From contig RQTK01000212.1 in assembly GCA_003991915.1 (NCBI GenBank), positions 120,320 through 184,319 of the forward strand: 64,000 nucleotides of DNA, written 5' to 3'. The position numbers and the translations under genes were made by a program. How positions within the stretch are numbered: the stretch's first letter is position 1; every line of letters begins with the position of its first letter. This document shows positions 12,758-23,039 of this stretch, piece by piece. This DNA is from Elysia chlorotica (Eukaryota > Mollusca > Gastropoda > Plakobranchidae). A model generated the notes under the pieces. The model saw nothing but the letters and a program-made list of their open reading frames with translations, ran no database searches and was not told the DNA's origin.

Positions 12758-13218
12758 ATAATGCCCAAGGTAACTAGGTATTTACTTTTCATTATATAGA
12801 TATAGATGAACGTTTTTAGTGTGCTATGAAAGTGAGTCTCATTTGGTAACGTTGTAGTTATGAGTATTAAAGGGTTTATATACTTGATAAAGGATTTCTA
12901 AATTTTTTAAAATATAGACCTACTGTCCTATTTTTGGCGTACACACCCTTATTATAATGTCGTTAAAAGGGAGGATTTACATTGATTAATGAAGGAATTT
13001 GAGACCGGTCTTAGACTAGCCCGCCGGTAAAACATATTATTACTAAATTACTTTGACTACAACAAAATATTGCTATATATTATATTATGTGGCTTAAAGC
13101 AGCAAAAAAAGATTATCTGGTAGGTTGAGACAGCAAGTGATAGTTATAAAAGGTATGTTTACTTTTAATTTAAAACCTGAATAACAGTGGCACGTTACTC
13201 TCACTTCCCTCTCCCTCC

Positions 13219-13224
<6 letters not shown>

Positions 13225-13281
<57 letters not shown>
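13225..13281. repeat. (CT)n microsatellite, copy 2 of the duplicated block
   Basis: Pure CT run inside the second 1.2-kb block, homologous to 12053-12103. Confidence 0.9.
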
Positions 13282-13287
<6 letters not shown>

Positions 13288-13540
13288 TCTCTCAAAACAT
13301 GACTACAGAATAATAATCATTTACGCTTTCCATACAACGTGGGTCGTGCTAGCCCAAAGTGATTTGCGAATGCGCATTTTGTGGAATACACAACACAAAG
13401 TTACTGGCTGTAGGGAAACACCGACTTTCGTTGCAACCAACGGAACGAGTAACAAGCCTGTGATACTCACGGAACAAGTAACAAGAATTTAAACACTGGC
13501 TGTGTTACTCACGTCACGGGCGGTTTCTGCCTGCTCTTTA

Positions 13541-13735
13541 TCTGCAGGATAGAGACAATAATGACAATGTATAGATAGTGAAAGAACTATCTGCAGGATA
13601 GAGACAATAATGACAATGTATAGATAGTGAAAGAACTATCTGCAGGATAGAGACAATAATGACAATGTATAGATAGTGAAAGAACTATCTGCAGGATAGA
13701 GACAATAATGACAATGTATAGATAGTGAAAGAACC
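13541..13735. repeat. 49-bp minisatellite, second array, 4 units
   Basis: Same 49-bp unit and same AGATAGT/ACTATCT inverted repeat as at 12424-12611. Units here are more alike than in the first array, consistent with recent homogenisation. Confidence 0.9.
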
Positions 13736-13837
13736 ATACCTTTGAGTCTCGCTTTTAATAGTTAATTTCATGTTTAATGGAACTACAGAAGTCGACTCAA
13801 TCAAATTACTTTGCACATCATCTGGCATATATCACAG

Positions 13838-13945
13838 AGATAGAGAGAGAGAGAAAGAGAGAGATAGAGATAGACAGAGACAGAGACAGGCAGACAAACT
13901 GATACCAAAATAGACACACATACAGACAGAGAAAGAAAAAAAGGG
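13838..13945. repeat. GA/GACA-rich simple sequence
   Basis: agagagagaaagagagagatagagatagacagagacag-type tract. Open frames across it on the minus strand are low-complexity artefacts. Confidence 0.8.
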
Positions 13946-14619
13946 GGAAGAAGATGGAGAGAAGGGCGATAAAGAGGCACATACATTGCCAATAAAACAA
14001 AAGCTTCAAAGAACTTAAAAGGTAGGCATTTTTATTGTTACCTTTCTCCTTGCCCTGCAGACCTGGATGATTTTGTAGACAGATCCTATCCTGTGAACCC
14101 AAACAGACCGAAATTTAATATCAAACATATTGGATGATCAAGGTGAAATGGGTTAGGAATGAAATAGGATAAGTTATCAACTTTTCTGAATTTCACCCAG
14201 GTCACGAACCTGCTTTAAGATAATCATTATATTAATTTTACTATGCAAGACATCTCCACGTTAAGCCTGTGAATTCAAAAATTATCGGAAGTCTAACCTG
14301 TGTCATAATCCTCACTTTTTTATAGAGCAATGAAGGATATGGCTCGGTTGTTCTATGACTAAATAAATAAACTAAATTCATTCCTAACTCTTGAGTAAAA
14401 CGCGAGGTTGGAACTAGAAAAAAAATTTAAAGGCTTGCAGAAAAGGCATATATCCCCTAACATAAGAAAACACTATTGCTTTGGGTTACTCGTACTTGTA
14501 ATTCTATACGGAAATAGATCCCCATATTTAACACTGCACCATTTAAGCCTCCCCCCCCCCACACACGTCCCCTTTCAAGGTTTCCTTAAGAATCATTCGC
14601 GGGGACTGAGTAGGATATC

Positions 14620-14680
14620 AGCTGGGATTCGACCGCGGACATCTTGCTCTCCACGTATGAACACTAGCTGCCACCCTTTT
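14620..14680 (-). mobile_element. tRNA-like SINE head remnant
   Basis: On the minus strand: GGTGGCAGCTAGTGTTC (A-box region) and GCGGTCGAATCCC, a good B-box match (GGTTCGAATCC type). The acceptor stem and anticodon arm are not convincing, so this is a SINE head or tRNA pseudogene rather than a functional tRNA. Confidence 0.4.
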
Positions 14681-14993
14681 TAGAGGCGAAAAAGGGGGGA
14701 AATGTAGCTACACTAGTCGGTAATTCGTCTTTCGAAACAGGTACTAGTCAAAACAACTTTTTTATTGTTAGCATTTCTTTAACAAATCAGTTACCCGCCA
14801 AAAAACCGGTTTCTAGCTTTTCGGTTACTGATATTCCAAAAGAAATAGCCACCAACGTAACCCATTTCTTATTATTTACTAATTTTTGCCCTTTTTGGCT
14901 CTAATTATTAAACATTTTCTAGGTTCCGAATCAGCATCGTGCAAGGCGACGGGTCGCAAGTCTAAAGTCTGACAATTTTATGCGCTGCTACAT

Positions 14994-15020
14994 ATTCTTC
15001 TTCATCTTCTTCTTCTTCGT
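14994..15020. repeat. (TTC)n microsatellite
   Basis: Short ttcttcttcatcttcttc run. Confidence 0.8.
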
Positions 15021-15099
15021 TCACTTGAAAATGACTAAACAGAAAGTCCCGTAAAATCATGTCTGGGACAACCACAATACAAACTTTGCCTCCACAAAA

Positions 15100-15371
15100 C
15101 GGTAATGGGTGACAGAGGTGGGATGGTTGTCAGTACCTACAGAGATGGTACTTACAGAGGAGAGATAGCCACGACCAGCATGGCCATGTACCACCAGGAG
15201 GTACATTTGATCATGTCCCGGTTTGAGCAACGGTAATGGGTGACAGAGGTGGGATGGTTGTCAGTACCTACAGAGATTGGATAATTGTCGGTACTCACAG
15301 AGGAGAGATAGCCACGACCAGCATGGCCATGTACCACCAAGAGGTACATTTGATCATGTCCCGGTTTGAGC
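15100..15371 (-). repeat. 131-bp tandem duplication covering the 3' half of an exon and its donor
   Basis: cggtaatgggtgacagaggt recurs at 15100 and 15231. Each copy contains the same minus-strand coding segment (SNRDMIKCTSWWYMAMLVVA) followed by a donor: CT|GTGAGTACC in the upstream copy (exon end 15299) and CT|GTAAGTACC in the downstream copy (exon end about 15169). Both donors leave the same codon phase. Confidence 0.85.
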
Positions 15372-15471
15372 GGCGGGGTAGATCGTCCGCCATGTTGTGG
15401 TCCACGTGTTGCGGACTCAGATTCATCAGGCGGTACAGCGACGCGCATAAATCGCTCACCAGGTGTGTCAT
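15299..15471 (-). CDS. First coding exon with a hydrophobic segment; probably the start of the giant gene
   Basis: Begins at ATG 15471-15469 in a textbook context (GCCACC-ATG), with an in-frame TAG a few codons upstream. It encodes 57 residues plus two bases: MTHLVSDLCASLYRLMNLSP at the N-terminus and a hydrophobic stretch WWYMAMLVVAISP at the end, continuing into the next exon. The donor is CT|GTGAGTAC. Joining to the TTTCAG acceptor at 11484 gives Leu-Ile-Gly-Gly and keeps the frame, so the product would have one candidate membrane segment (about residues 44-62) followed by a very long basic and disordered region of about 3,150 residues to the first stop. The protein family is not recognised. 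It could instead be the first exon of a different gene. Confidence 0.5.
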
Positions 15472-15924
15472 GGTGGCCGACACTCGCTAGCTTTATTGGT
15501 GGTTGGTTATGGGGGAAATTTTTAGGGAGGTGATGGGGTCGAGAGTGGAGTCGTGAACGCAGGAAAGGGGTGAACAGGGTAACAAAAAAGGAGCCGGGGA
15601 AAGCGTTAAAACAGCATTTGTTAATAGAATGATGTATGTACTTTTATTCACTTTTGCGCTACTATCTAGCAATATTTCTAAATTGGGTGAGTGTCAATAA
15701 AAATAATTATCATCCATTATGTGTTCAACTGTATTAATCTCCACGCCACTTACAATGCTCCTAAGTTGGGAGATGGGGAATAAAACAGAACTTGTCAATA
15801 GAATGACGTATACAATAATTATGCATACTTTCATTCACTTTCTCTTTCATGCTGTAAGCAACTGCCCTAGAAGTTATGTGAAATGGCGCTCCTGAAGCAT
15901 CCTATGCTGAAACCGGTGCACATG

Positions 15925-15998
15925 CTAGGTTAGTTTCGAACCGTGGGCCTCCTCCTTGCCAGTTCAGAGAATTAATCACCTGAGCTTCCTAGTGCCCT
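15925..15998 (-). mobile_element. tRNA-like SINE head remnant
   Basis: On the minus strand: GAAGCTCAGGTGATTAAT (A-box-like) and CCACGGTTCGAAACTAACC (B box GGTTCGAAAC). Spacing is compatible with a tRNA, but the stems are degenerate. Confidence 0.45.
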
Positions 15999-16059
15999 AG
16001 CTTTAATGAGTTCATTAGTAAGAGATACGATTATTTATAGACGCATGATTTTGATCTTG

Positions 16060-16175
16060 ATTTAGATCTACATTATCAAGAATTTTAAATCTATAAATTA
16101 AGATAGATATAAATCTAGATTTCTAGATCTAGACTAGATCTAGGTCTAGACTGGATCTAGATCTAGGTCTAGACA
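16060..16175. repeat. TCTAGATC palindromic tract
   Basis: Dense overlapping tctaga / agatct / ctagatctag words. The same short words recur singly elsewhere (38050, 45890, 56308, 62280). Confidence 0.7.
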
Positions 16176-16540
16176 GCCTTTCAATAGAAAGAATCCAATC
16201 TGACGTATTGTCGGTACCAACTACCATATCACAATTTAGACATAAATTACCGGGAAGAAAATTCTAAAATTATTTTTGGAAAAATGTAGACACCCAATAC
16301 CAATTGATAAAAAAAAAAGTTCCACATAATTGATCTAAACTCCATCATTAGATCTATACCTTGGCGCAGTCATTTGGATGGCGTCGGTAGGTTTACCATT
16401 TTCACGATGAACAGTAAATAATGGTTTGTTGTGTTCAAAAGACTGAGCTTATTCCTTTTTCTCAAACAACAGTGCACTCACTTTAACCCAGAAAACGGAA
16501 AGTCCCACAAACACTTATGGCCAAATCTAAAATAATCTAA

Positions 16541-17850
16541 TATCATCATCATCACCATCACCATCATCATTTTAGTTTGTCGGTAGTGTCTGAGGTAGCC
16601 TCACGTAATTACAATCTGCCTGAAGGAGCTCAGTGACTCTTGAGTGATCCTTCCTGCCTCGCTGGTCCTCCTTTGTAGCCAGTCGCTGATCTCATCCACC
16701 TTCTTGTAGCTACGTCTGCCCTGGCTTCGTTTTGCACCCAGCTTTGCTTCTTGAATATGTCTTTCTAAACTGGAATGTCTTTTCAGGTGCCCGAAAATTC
16801 AGTTGTTTTTAAATGATATTTAAATGCCAATTTGGTTTGACCTTAAGTTCTTTTAGTATGTCTTCATTTCGTCTGTGTGATGTCCATGGAACTCTAAGCA
16901 TTTTTTGTCACATCTTAATTTAAAAGAACACAGTTTCTTTTCATACGCTTGCGTAATTATCCACCCTTCACATGTGGTAATGGGGAATATGCAAGATCTT
17001 ATGATTTCTGATTGTGTCTGTTTGTTGTTTCCCTTCCAGAGTTTTCAAGTCTTTTCATTTTCGCCACGGTTGTTGATATTCATGTAATCATTTCCCCTGA
17101 GAATATGCTGTCTTTATCAATCTTAGAACCTAGGTATTCAAAGTGGGCTACATGCTCCACCTTTTCTCCATCTGCAACAGAGCTGCACATGTCGATGTTA
17201 ACAATTTTAGTTTTCTTAACATTCAGTCCTTTCTTTTCGCTGTGCATTTTAAACTGTTTGGACCAGCTTGTCAAGTGCCCCAGGGGTTGTAGAGAGAGTA
17301 CAATGTCACTAGCGTACGCCAGGTCCATTAGTTTAAGTTCTTGTATATAAGGCTCATAACAAAGATTATTTCTTTGATCGTGTTCAACATTTCTCACTAT
17401 TTCCTTAGTATACAAACTGAAGAGATGTGGCAAGAGAATGCAGCCTTGTCTTACGCCTTTGCGAATTGGGAACCAATTTGACGTTTCACATGCATGTCTT
17501 ACTGTAGTCTCCTGTCCGACATCTTTTATCATATTATTAGGGTGAACATTCATCACTTTTAGTGTTTCCCAGAGCTCCTCATGCTTCACACGGTCAAATG
17601 CCTTTGAATAGCCGGTGAAGCAGATGTAATAGTTACCATGTCTAAGAATGAATATACGGTCTCTTGTACATCTACCTTTTCTAAATCCCCCTAGTGTGTT
17701 ACTGACTTCTGATTGTAGGAGTGATAGGAGGTAGAGGTGGAGACCATACAATTTGAAACTGTATACATCGTGATCGTAGAGCCTGACAAGCGATGTCTTT
17801 ATTTTGAAACCTGACTGGAACCGGTCTGCAGTGTAGTCTAGCTGCTTGTG
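16541..17850 (-). mobile_element. Decayed RTE-like LINE fragment (reverse transcriptase)
   Basis: Minus-strand reading 17751-17080 shows reverse transcriptase motifs in order: GGFRKGRCTRDRIFILR, GYSKAFDRVKHEELWETLKV, IRKGVRQGCILLPHLFSLYT, LAYASDIVLSLQPLGHLTSW and the downstream GLNVKKTKIVNI. These match the endonuclease/reverse-transcriptase class often called RTE-like. It then continues out of frame to about 16560 with the usual C-terminal region (VPWTSHRRNEDILKELKV and a degraded RRGRR-like section) and ends in an ATG/GTG trinucleotide tail (16542-16570), as RTE elements often do. Both catalytic sites are lost: DYSKAFD is GYSKAFD and YADD is YASD. The 5' end is truncated: no endonuclease domain is present. 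Confidence 0.85.
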
Positions 17851-18045
17851 TTAGAAGTTAAGAAACCAAGTTATCAACTGGGTTTTGGGTATAATTAGTC
17901 TGTTTTTTACTGACGTTACGGTTCGATCTTGCAGTGACTCTCGAGCAATTAGTTTTTTACTAGCTAGATATATAACAATAGAAAACCCCATACGATAACT
18001 ATACTTTTGTGTGTGTGAACATTTGTGTTTTTGGGCGCTCTCTAC

Positions 18046-18046
18046 C

Positions 18047-18102
<56 letters not shown>

Positions 18103-18190
18103 CTTTTTTTTCACTCAAACTCTCTCCCCCTTTTTCAATCTCCCTCTTTCTCTCTCCCTTTTTCAATCTCCCTCTTTCTCTCTCCACTCT
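18046..18190. repeat. (CT)n microsatellite and CT-rich flank
   Basis: Pure CT from about 18058 to 18099, then ctctccctttttcaatctcc repeated twice. Ser/Leu-rich open frames here are artefacts. Confidence 0.85.
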
Positions 18191-18199
18191 TTCCATACA

Positions 18200-19330
18200 A
18201 CACAAATGGAGCCCGAGGTCTGCCAAAGACAACAGTACTTTTTCCACTAATAACCAATCAACCTGATCAAACTGAGAGAGGCTAACTATTGTCTTCTGGA
18301 ACTACATGGGCTAGCCTGACCACAGCTTTCTGGTAGCAGCCACCACTAAGCACCAGTAAGTACCGCAAAAATACTAGAGAATTTGCGATTACAAGAGCTG
18401 TATTCGAAACAAAAACGATAGGTAAAATCTGCAACTGGTCCAATTATTCAGTTCTACTCTAGACTAACGGAGCCAATGAGCTATCAGAAAACCCTATGTC
18501 TATAGGGCGTAAATATGTCATCCCTTATCATTGCATGGATCGTAAAGCGTGTACTGGCTGAGGGCAATGTGACGTCCCCAGTGGTAGAACTGAGGAGAGC
18601 AGAGCCAGTCGGCTAGGCGGATTAGCACTGGCTTGATCGGCGATCAACGTCAAGTGATCAACCGTTGATCCACAGATCGTTACACGCGACCGGCCATCTT
18701 AAATTGCCTCATATACACACACACACATAGACCCCAGCGATTTTCACACACACACTCACAGAACTTCACGCACACTTTCGTTGAGAGCTAACGTCAGTTT
18801 GCCTTACCCAGAGCTGCCTACTTAATCAGCTATGAAAGTGTCCAGATTTAGCCTTTAAAAGATGTAGAAAATGAGTACAAATACGCTAATTTGACCAAAG
18901 ATTGGCAGGTCTTGTACTCATCTACAAATACACAAACACCCACACCTTCTAGGTGATAATCCCTCTCAATCTCCCTCGGCACATCCAAACAAACTAATAA
19001 TAAAACAGAATCGTTTGACCACCAAGCGTAATCCATAGACTCAAAGTAGGTGTATAGTGTGACTAGGATTCAGGAGTGTACGGCCCTGACTGTTGTTCCC
19101 ACTTGGCCAACAGTGGTCAGTCTAGTGGACTCCCGTGTGGACACAGATCTCAGCCGGACAAACACACGCTTGACCAACGGTCACAAACAACCGTTAGCAC
19201 CATCGAGATGTCCGCCCACCATGGCTGTAGTTGGTCACACTAGACTTGACGTTCACACAGCACTGATAGAATTAGCCGGATCGATCAGAAAGGCGCATAG
19301 CACGGATGGATCGGCTTGTAACATTGTACA
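18200..19330. other. Spacer between the divergent genes; no gene seen
   Basis: Mixed-composition sequence with short inverted words around GATCAA (18630-18670) and a short CA tract near 18716-18725. I could not support any coding exon or RNA gene. If the upstream exon of the plus-strand gene is nearby, its promoter could lie in this spacer, but no element stands out. Confidence 0.5.
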
Positions 19331-19735
19331 CTTCTCTATCATGGTCGGATAATACGATTTCTAACTCTTTGAGGCTTGCATTGCCTTACAGAAATCCCTA
19401 CCACACCTCGTGTATACATCTCAATTGTTTCATAGCCGGACTAAACGATTCCTAGATCTAAAGTTGAATGAAATGTGCATTCCTTAACAGATAGTGCTAG
19501 CATTTCAGTTCTATGGTCGTACTATATGATGCCTAGATCTAACAGCCAATGAGACTTACATTGTCTAACAGACATCGTTACGTGCTCTATCATGGGCGGA
19601 CAATCTGATTCCTAGAAATATAGTCTTAAGATAACTACATGTCCTTACAAAAATCGTGCTCATCTATGGCTGTGCAATACGATTTACGATATCTAAGACT
19701 TACTCAGACTTGCATTGTCTAAAAGAAATCATATC
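19330..19735. repeat. Degenerate tandem repeat, about 80-90 bp, about 5 units
   Basis: The words atggtcggataatacgattt, atagccggactaaacgattc, atggtcgtactatatgatgc, atgggcggacaatctgattc and atggctgtgcaatacgattt recur near 19339, 19431, 19513, 19591 and 19667, each followed by a version of cttgcattgccttacagaaatc. Confidence 0.7.
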
Positions 19736-20427
19736 TGGCGGTGTACTTGTGTACTTCTATTCATGCGGAAGGATATTCACGGCACGGTTTCATGTCACCA
19801 TTCGACCAACATTGATGTGGAATTTTTTAAACAGTGTTTTAAGGGATGACCCGATTGTACGAGGTACATGGTTTGGTGTTATTGAAATGTAATTTAATGG
19901 GCATTTAAAGTTGGACATTTAACTGGTTTGTTATATCAAAGTTTTGATTTAAAACGAGTTATTTCAACTAAATGTCATTGTGACATTCACAATAATAAGG
20001 CATAATAAAAAACCTGGCGATTTTCAAGCGACCTTCCTGCCTTGGTTTGAAATCACACTTGAAAATTACCTGGCATAAGTCACGTGCTAAGTGAGGAGCC
20101 ACAAGATTGGTGAGAAATGTGTAGATGTGCAAAGTGATAACACAACCAATGTATTTTCAATAGTCTTTTCAATTTAAATCATACATTTTCTTACAAATTC
20201 TATTCATTCGCGTTTTAAAAGTCTTCCTTAACGTAAGTCATAAAATTTCCTTAAACTATTTAAACAGAATGGAATATTGTGTTTAATTTTTAATTAACTT
20301 AAAAGAAACCAAATTTACATGCTATGTGTGAAGAAGAAAACAACGCTTTGTGTGATACTTTAGTTTGCTTTATTGAATGTCAAGAGACTGTACTCAAACA
20401 ACTAAATTTACATGTCCAAACTTTGAA

Positions 20428-20459
20428 ACGTTTGTTCTGTTTCTTCTTTTTTGTTATAG
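20428..20459 (+). promoter_or_regulatory. Strong 3' splice acceptor
   Basis: A long T/C tract (tttgttctgtttcttctttt...) ends in TTATAG|GAG at 20458-20459. Sequence downstream becomes GC-richer and coding, so an upstream non-coding exon is implied but not located. Confidence 0.6.
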
Positions 20460-20636
20460 GAGTATGATGAACCACGTCAATGAGAACCAGACAACCATTA
20501 TCATCCATCGTGTAAACCAAAGACCTTTCTGTCAACAATATAGATCTAAAACTTCTAAAGACCATGGTAGCATTTTGGACGAGACCTTTCCTTACTCACT
20601 AGACGAAATTTTCTAACTGAACGGGAAAACCCCGAT

Positions 20637-20997
20637 ATGGATCCAAGAGACACATATATTCAGATCCGCATTAAGCGGCCCATGTCCCAACTCTCAGTTC
20701 TAAGCACGGTGGACGAACGCGCTTGCGCGCCCGGAAACGGAATAGCCACTCTGGCGGCCGGATACGGAAACGGGCTTGGCCACAGAGCGTCTGTTCCAAA
20801 CTTCGTGCCCATTGTGTCGCTGGAGTACGGACTGGTTCCCACCTCGACCCTCACGCCGAGGCTTCGCGGTTCGAGTACCAATGGAGGAGGGGTCACCCCC
20901 AACTTCTGTAGCACCCTGCACAAGAAGAGCTCCCGAGCTTACCGTCTGGCTAGGCAGCTGGGCAAGAGTCGACACTTCGCTGGTTTGCAGCTAGGCG
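20637..20997 (+). CDS. First coding exon of an unrecognised plus-strand gene
   Basis: The exon probably runs 20460-20997, with coding from ATG 20637 (context GAT-ATG-G, G at -3 and +4), the first Met after an in-frame TAG near 20569. It encodes 120 residues plus one base (G): MDPRDTYIQIRIKRPMSQLS to SRAYRLARQLGKSRHFAGLQ and beyond. The composition is GC-rich and unlike the AT-rich flanks. Donor GCG|GTCAGT at 20998. The leftover G plus TG of the exon at 25276 gives GTG (Val), so the join is in phase. No domain is recognised; the segment is basic and Ser/Gly-rich, probably disordered. Short 5'-UTR open frames precede it, e.g. one ending at 20616. Confidence 0.6.
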
Positions 20998-21374
20998 GTC
21001 AGTTTAGTGTTTGTTTGTTGTTGTGGGTTTTTTTTTTGTGCGATTATTAGTTAAGGTTCTTCTCGTAAGAAAATTCGAAGGTCTCATGGGGAAGTATGGT
21101 TTAAAGCCTTTCTCTTCAAATTTAATTCAATTAAGTTGTTCAGTGCTCATACAAAAGATATGCTGTTTCCCTAGGGAAGAAGGAAATAGTTGGGGTTTTT
21201 TTTATTGCGATCAATTTCAGTAATAGCTTTTTATACTTAATATAATCTAAAAAATATGACATGTCTCGTTTTCCCTTCGACGCCTTCATGTGGAACCTTG
21301 GTAATCGTGCGTCATATATTAGATTTACGTCCCTACGAATGCGTTGGGTATGGTTATTAGTCATACCAAGCAAG

Positions 21375-21450
21375 GGACATTGGCTCAGGATCATACCTCG
21401 GACTTCTTGCTTGTAAGATCAGAGCTTTACCAACTGAGCCATTTGGCTAA
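21375..21450 (-). mobile_element. tRNA-derived SINE head
   Basis: On the minus strand: TGGCTCAGTTGGTAAAGCTCT, a near-ideal A box, then AGGTATGATCC as a decayed B box about 25 nt on. It sits immediately before the foldback/tandem element at 21590-22115. Confidence 0.5.
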
Positions 21451-21589
21451 CTTCATGTTGTGTTACATGTATTATAGAATTGTTTATGTTAGCATACAAG
21501 CTTTATTTAAGGCAGAGATAGAACGTCAACTTCGTTGTTCCGCATCGCAGCCGAGATTGTATGTCGCATATATACCTTTCGCCGGGCAC

Positions 21590-22115
21590 TTATTTATACC
21601 GAAAAGAACCGAGAAGATCCGAAAAAAATCCGAGAAGACCAAAAAAAAAACAACAACTAGAGAAACCCAGAAAGTACACCAGAAAAGACCCGAAAAGATT
21701 CGAAAAGACTTTGAATATTCAGAGGATACTTCAATACGGTGGAGTCCAATTCATGTTTTCCCCAAGGTGTCGGCTCGGCTGTATAGCCTACATTATTATA
21801 AAAGACTAGAGAAAACCCGAAAGGACACCCGAAAAGACCCGAGTAGACCCAAAAATATCCGAAAAGACTTTGAATACTCAGAGGACTTAAATACGGTGGA
21901 GTCCAATTCATGCTTTCCCCAATGCTCTCAGGTGTCTGCTCGGCTGTGTATCCTATATTATTATTGATTTGTTTGTGACAAATAAATAAATAAATAACAA
22001 ATTAAAAAAAACAATAAATGAATAAACCATGCATATATGTCTTTTCGTGTCATTTAGTGTCTGTTCTGGTCTTCTCGGGTCTTTTCGGATTTTCTCGGGT
22101 TTCTCGGTAAAAATA
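21590..22115. repeat. Composite inverted/tandem repeat built on GAAAAGACCCGA
   Basis: Left arm at about 21590-21650 (cttatttataccgaaaagaa, ccgagaagatccgaaaaaaa). Reading the opposite strand from about 22115 back to 22055 gives a related arm (cttatttttaccgagaaacc, cgagaaaatccgaaaagacc). Between the arms, a 130-150-bp segment ending ggtggagtccaattcatg...ttccccaa occurs twice (about 21690-21790 and 21840-21960). The 207-codon open frame through it (21344-21967) is a product of Lys/Arg-coding repeat and is not a supported gene. Confidence 0.6.
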
Positions 22116-22137
22116 AGTACCGCTCTCTCCTTCTAAT

Positions 22138-22172
22138 TGGGAGGTATTCGGTTCGAGCCCGCGATCGATGAC
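22138..22172 (+). mobile_element. B-box fragment of a tRNA-like SINE
   Basis: GGTTCGAGCCCGCGATCGAT contains a perfect GGTTCGAGCCC B box. Only the 3' half of a tRNA-like head is present, abutting the foldback element. Confidence 0.4.
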
Positions 22173-22689
22173 ATTTTGTTTATTGGATTTTAACCTATAT
22201 TCTCTAGTGGGTGGTTCGGTATCATTATAAAAGTGCGTGCGTCTTTTTATAACATTTTCCTTATAATATTATATCGATGCATTAAGTCTGCTTTGTTTCA
22301 ATTCCATCTAAGATTTAGTTTAAAAAACGATTGCAACGAAAAGAATGGCGATAGGCATTTGGCGTAACTCTCAAGCAATTTTAGTCAGTGTGATGCGTCT
22401 ACACTCTTTCTTTATCTTATCATTGGTGTTTAAAGAAAAAGAAGAAATTAACTAAGAAAAGCAATAATTTTTAAAAGTCAAAAATTGTGTTTTACATTTA
22501 GTCTTATAAGCTGAAAGAATAACAATTTCATTGATCATAGTTCGCTAAATGATAGTCGGTTTAGTAACGTGGAGAGGTCGCGTAACCAAGGCGAGTGTTA
22601 AGTGAGAATCTCTAGGGCGTGAAATGAAGGCCATTGTTCTATTGTTCTATACTATGCTGCTCATAGTGGCCTTAGCGAATGATAGGATC

Positions 22690-22712
22690 AATGGGTTAGG
22701 GGGGGGGGAGGG

Positions 22713-22747
<35 letters not shown>

Positions 22748-22848
22748 CGAGAGAGAAAGAGAGAGAGAGGGAATGGAGGAGGAGATTGTCAGAGATATCC
22801 TTAGAAAAGAGACAAAGAAAGAATCAGACGGATACACTGGCCGATTAC

Positions 22849-22892
<44 letters not shown>

Positions 22893-22920
22893 AGAGAAAG
22901 AGAGAAATGAGAGGAAGAAA
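22690..22920. repeat. (GA)n simple-sequence region
   Basis: Two GA runs (about 22712-22775 and 22852-22910) separated by a non-repetitive 75-bp piece. The 89-codon Arg/Glu-rich frame across it is an artefact. Confidence 0.85.
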
Positions 22921-23039
22921 GGGGTAATTATATGTACTGGTTCCATCCCTAATTCCCTTCTGATAGCGCCAGTATCATGTGACCGTATTACACAGAAATC
23001 TGAGGGGGGGGCGGTGCAGAGTGTAGAGATAAGAGAAAT

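Larger units (their letters stand above)
11538..13845. repeat. Tandem duplication of a 1.1-1.2 kb unit
   Basis: Two copies of the same block: 11538 to about 12757 and 12758 to about 13845. Both begin ataatgccca...aactaggtattta, run through a (CT)n tract, a block beginning tacgctttccatacaacgtg and a 49-bp array, and end near catcatctggcatatatca. Divergence is modest (scattered substitutions and small indels). If the two-exon model is right, the duplication lies inside the intron. Confidence 0.85.

Noticed and set aside
12007..14102. Ser/Leu- and Arg/Glu-rich open frames in CT/GA tracts
   Set aside because: Dinucleotide repeats are open in several frames; no start, splice or domain support.
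20660..20975. Antisense frames in the 20.6-21.0 kb exon
   Set aside because: They overlap a plus-strand exon with acceptor, Kozak-like start, donor and matching downstream phase.
21344..21967. 207-codon Lys/Arg-rich open frame
   Set aside because: It crosses a tRNA-like SINE head and then a repeated GAAAAGACCCGA element; both halves are repeats.
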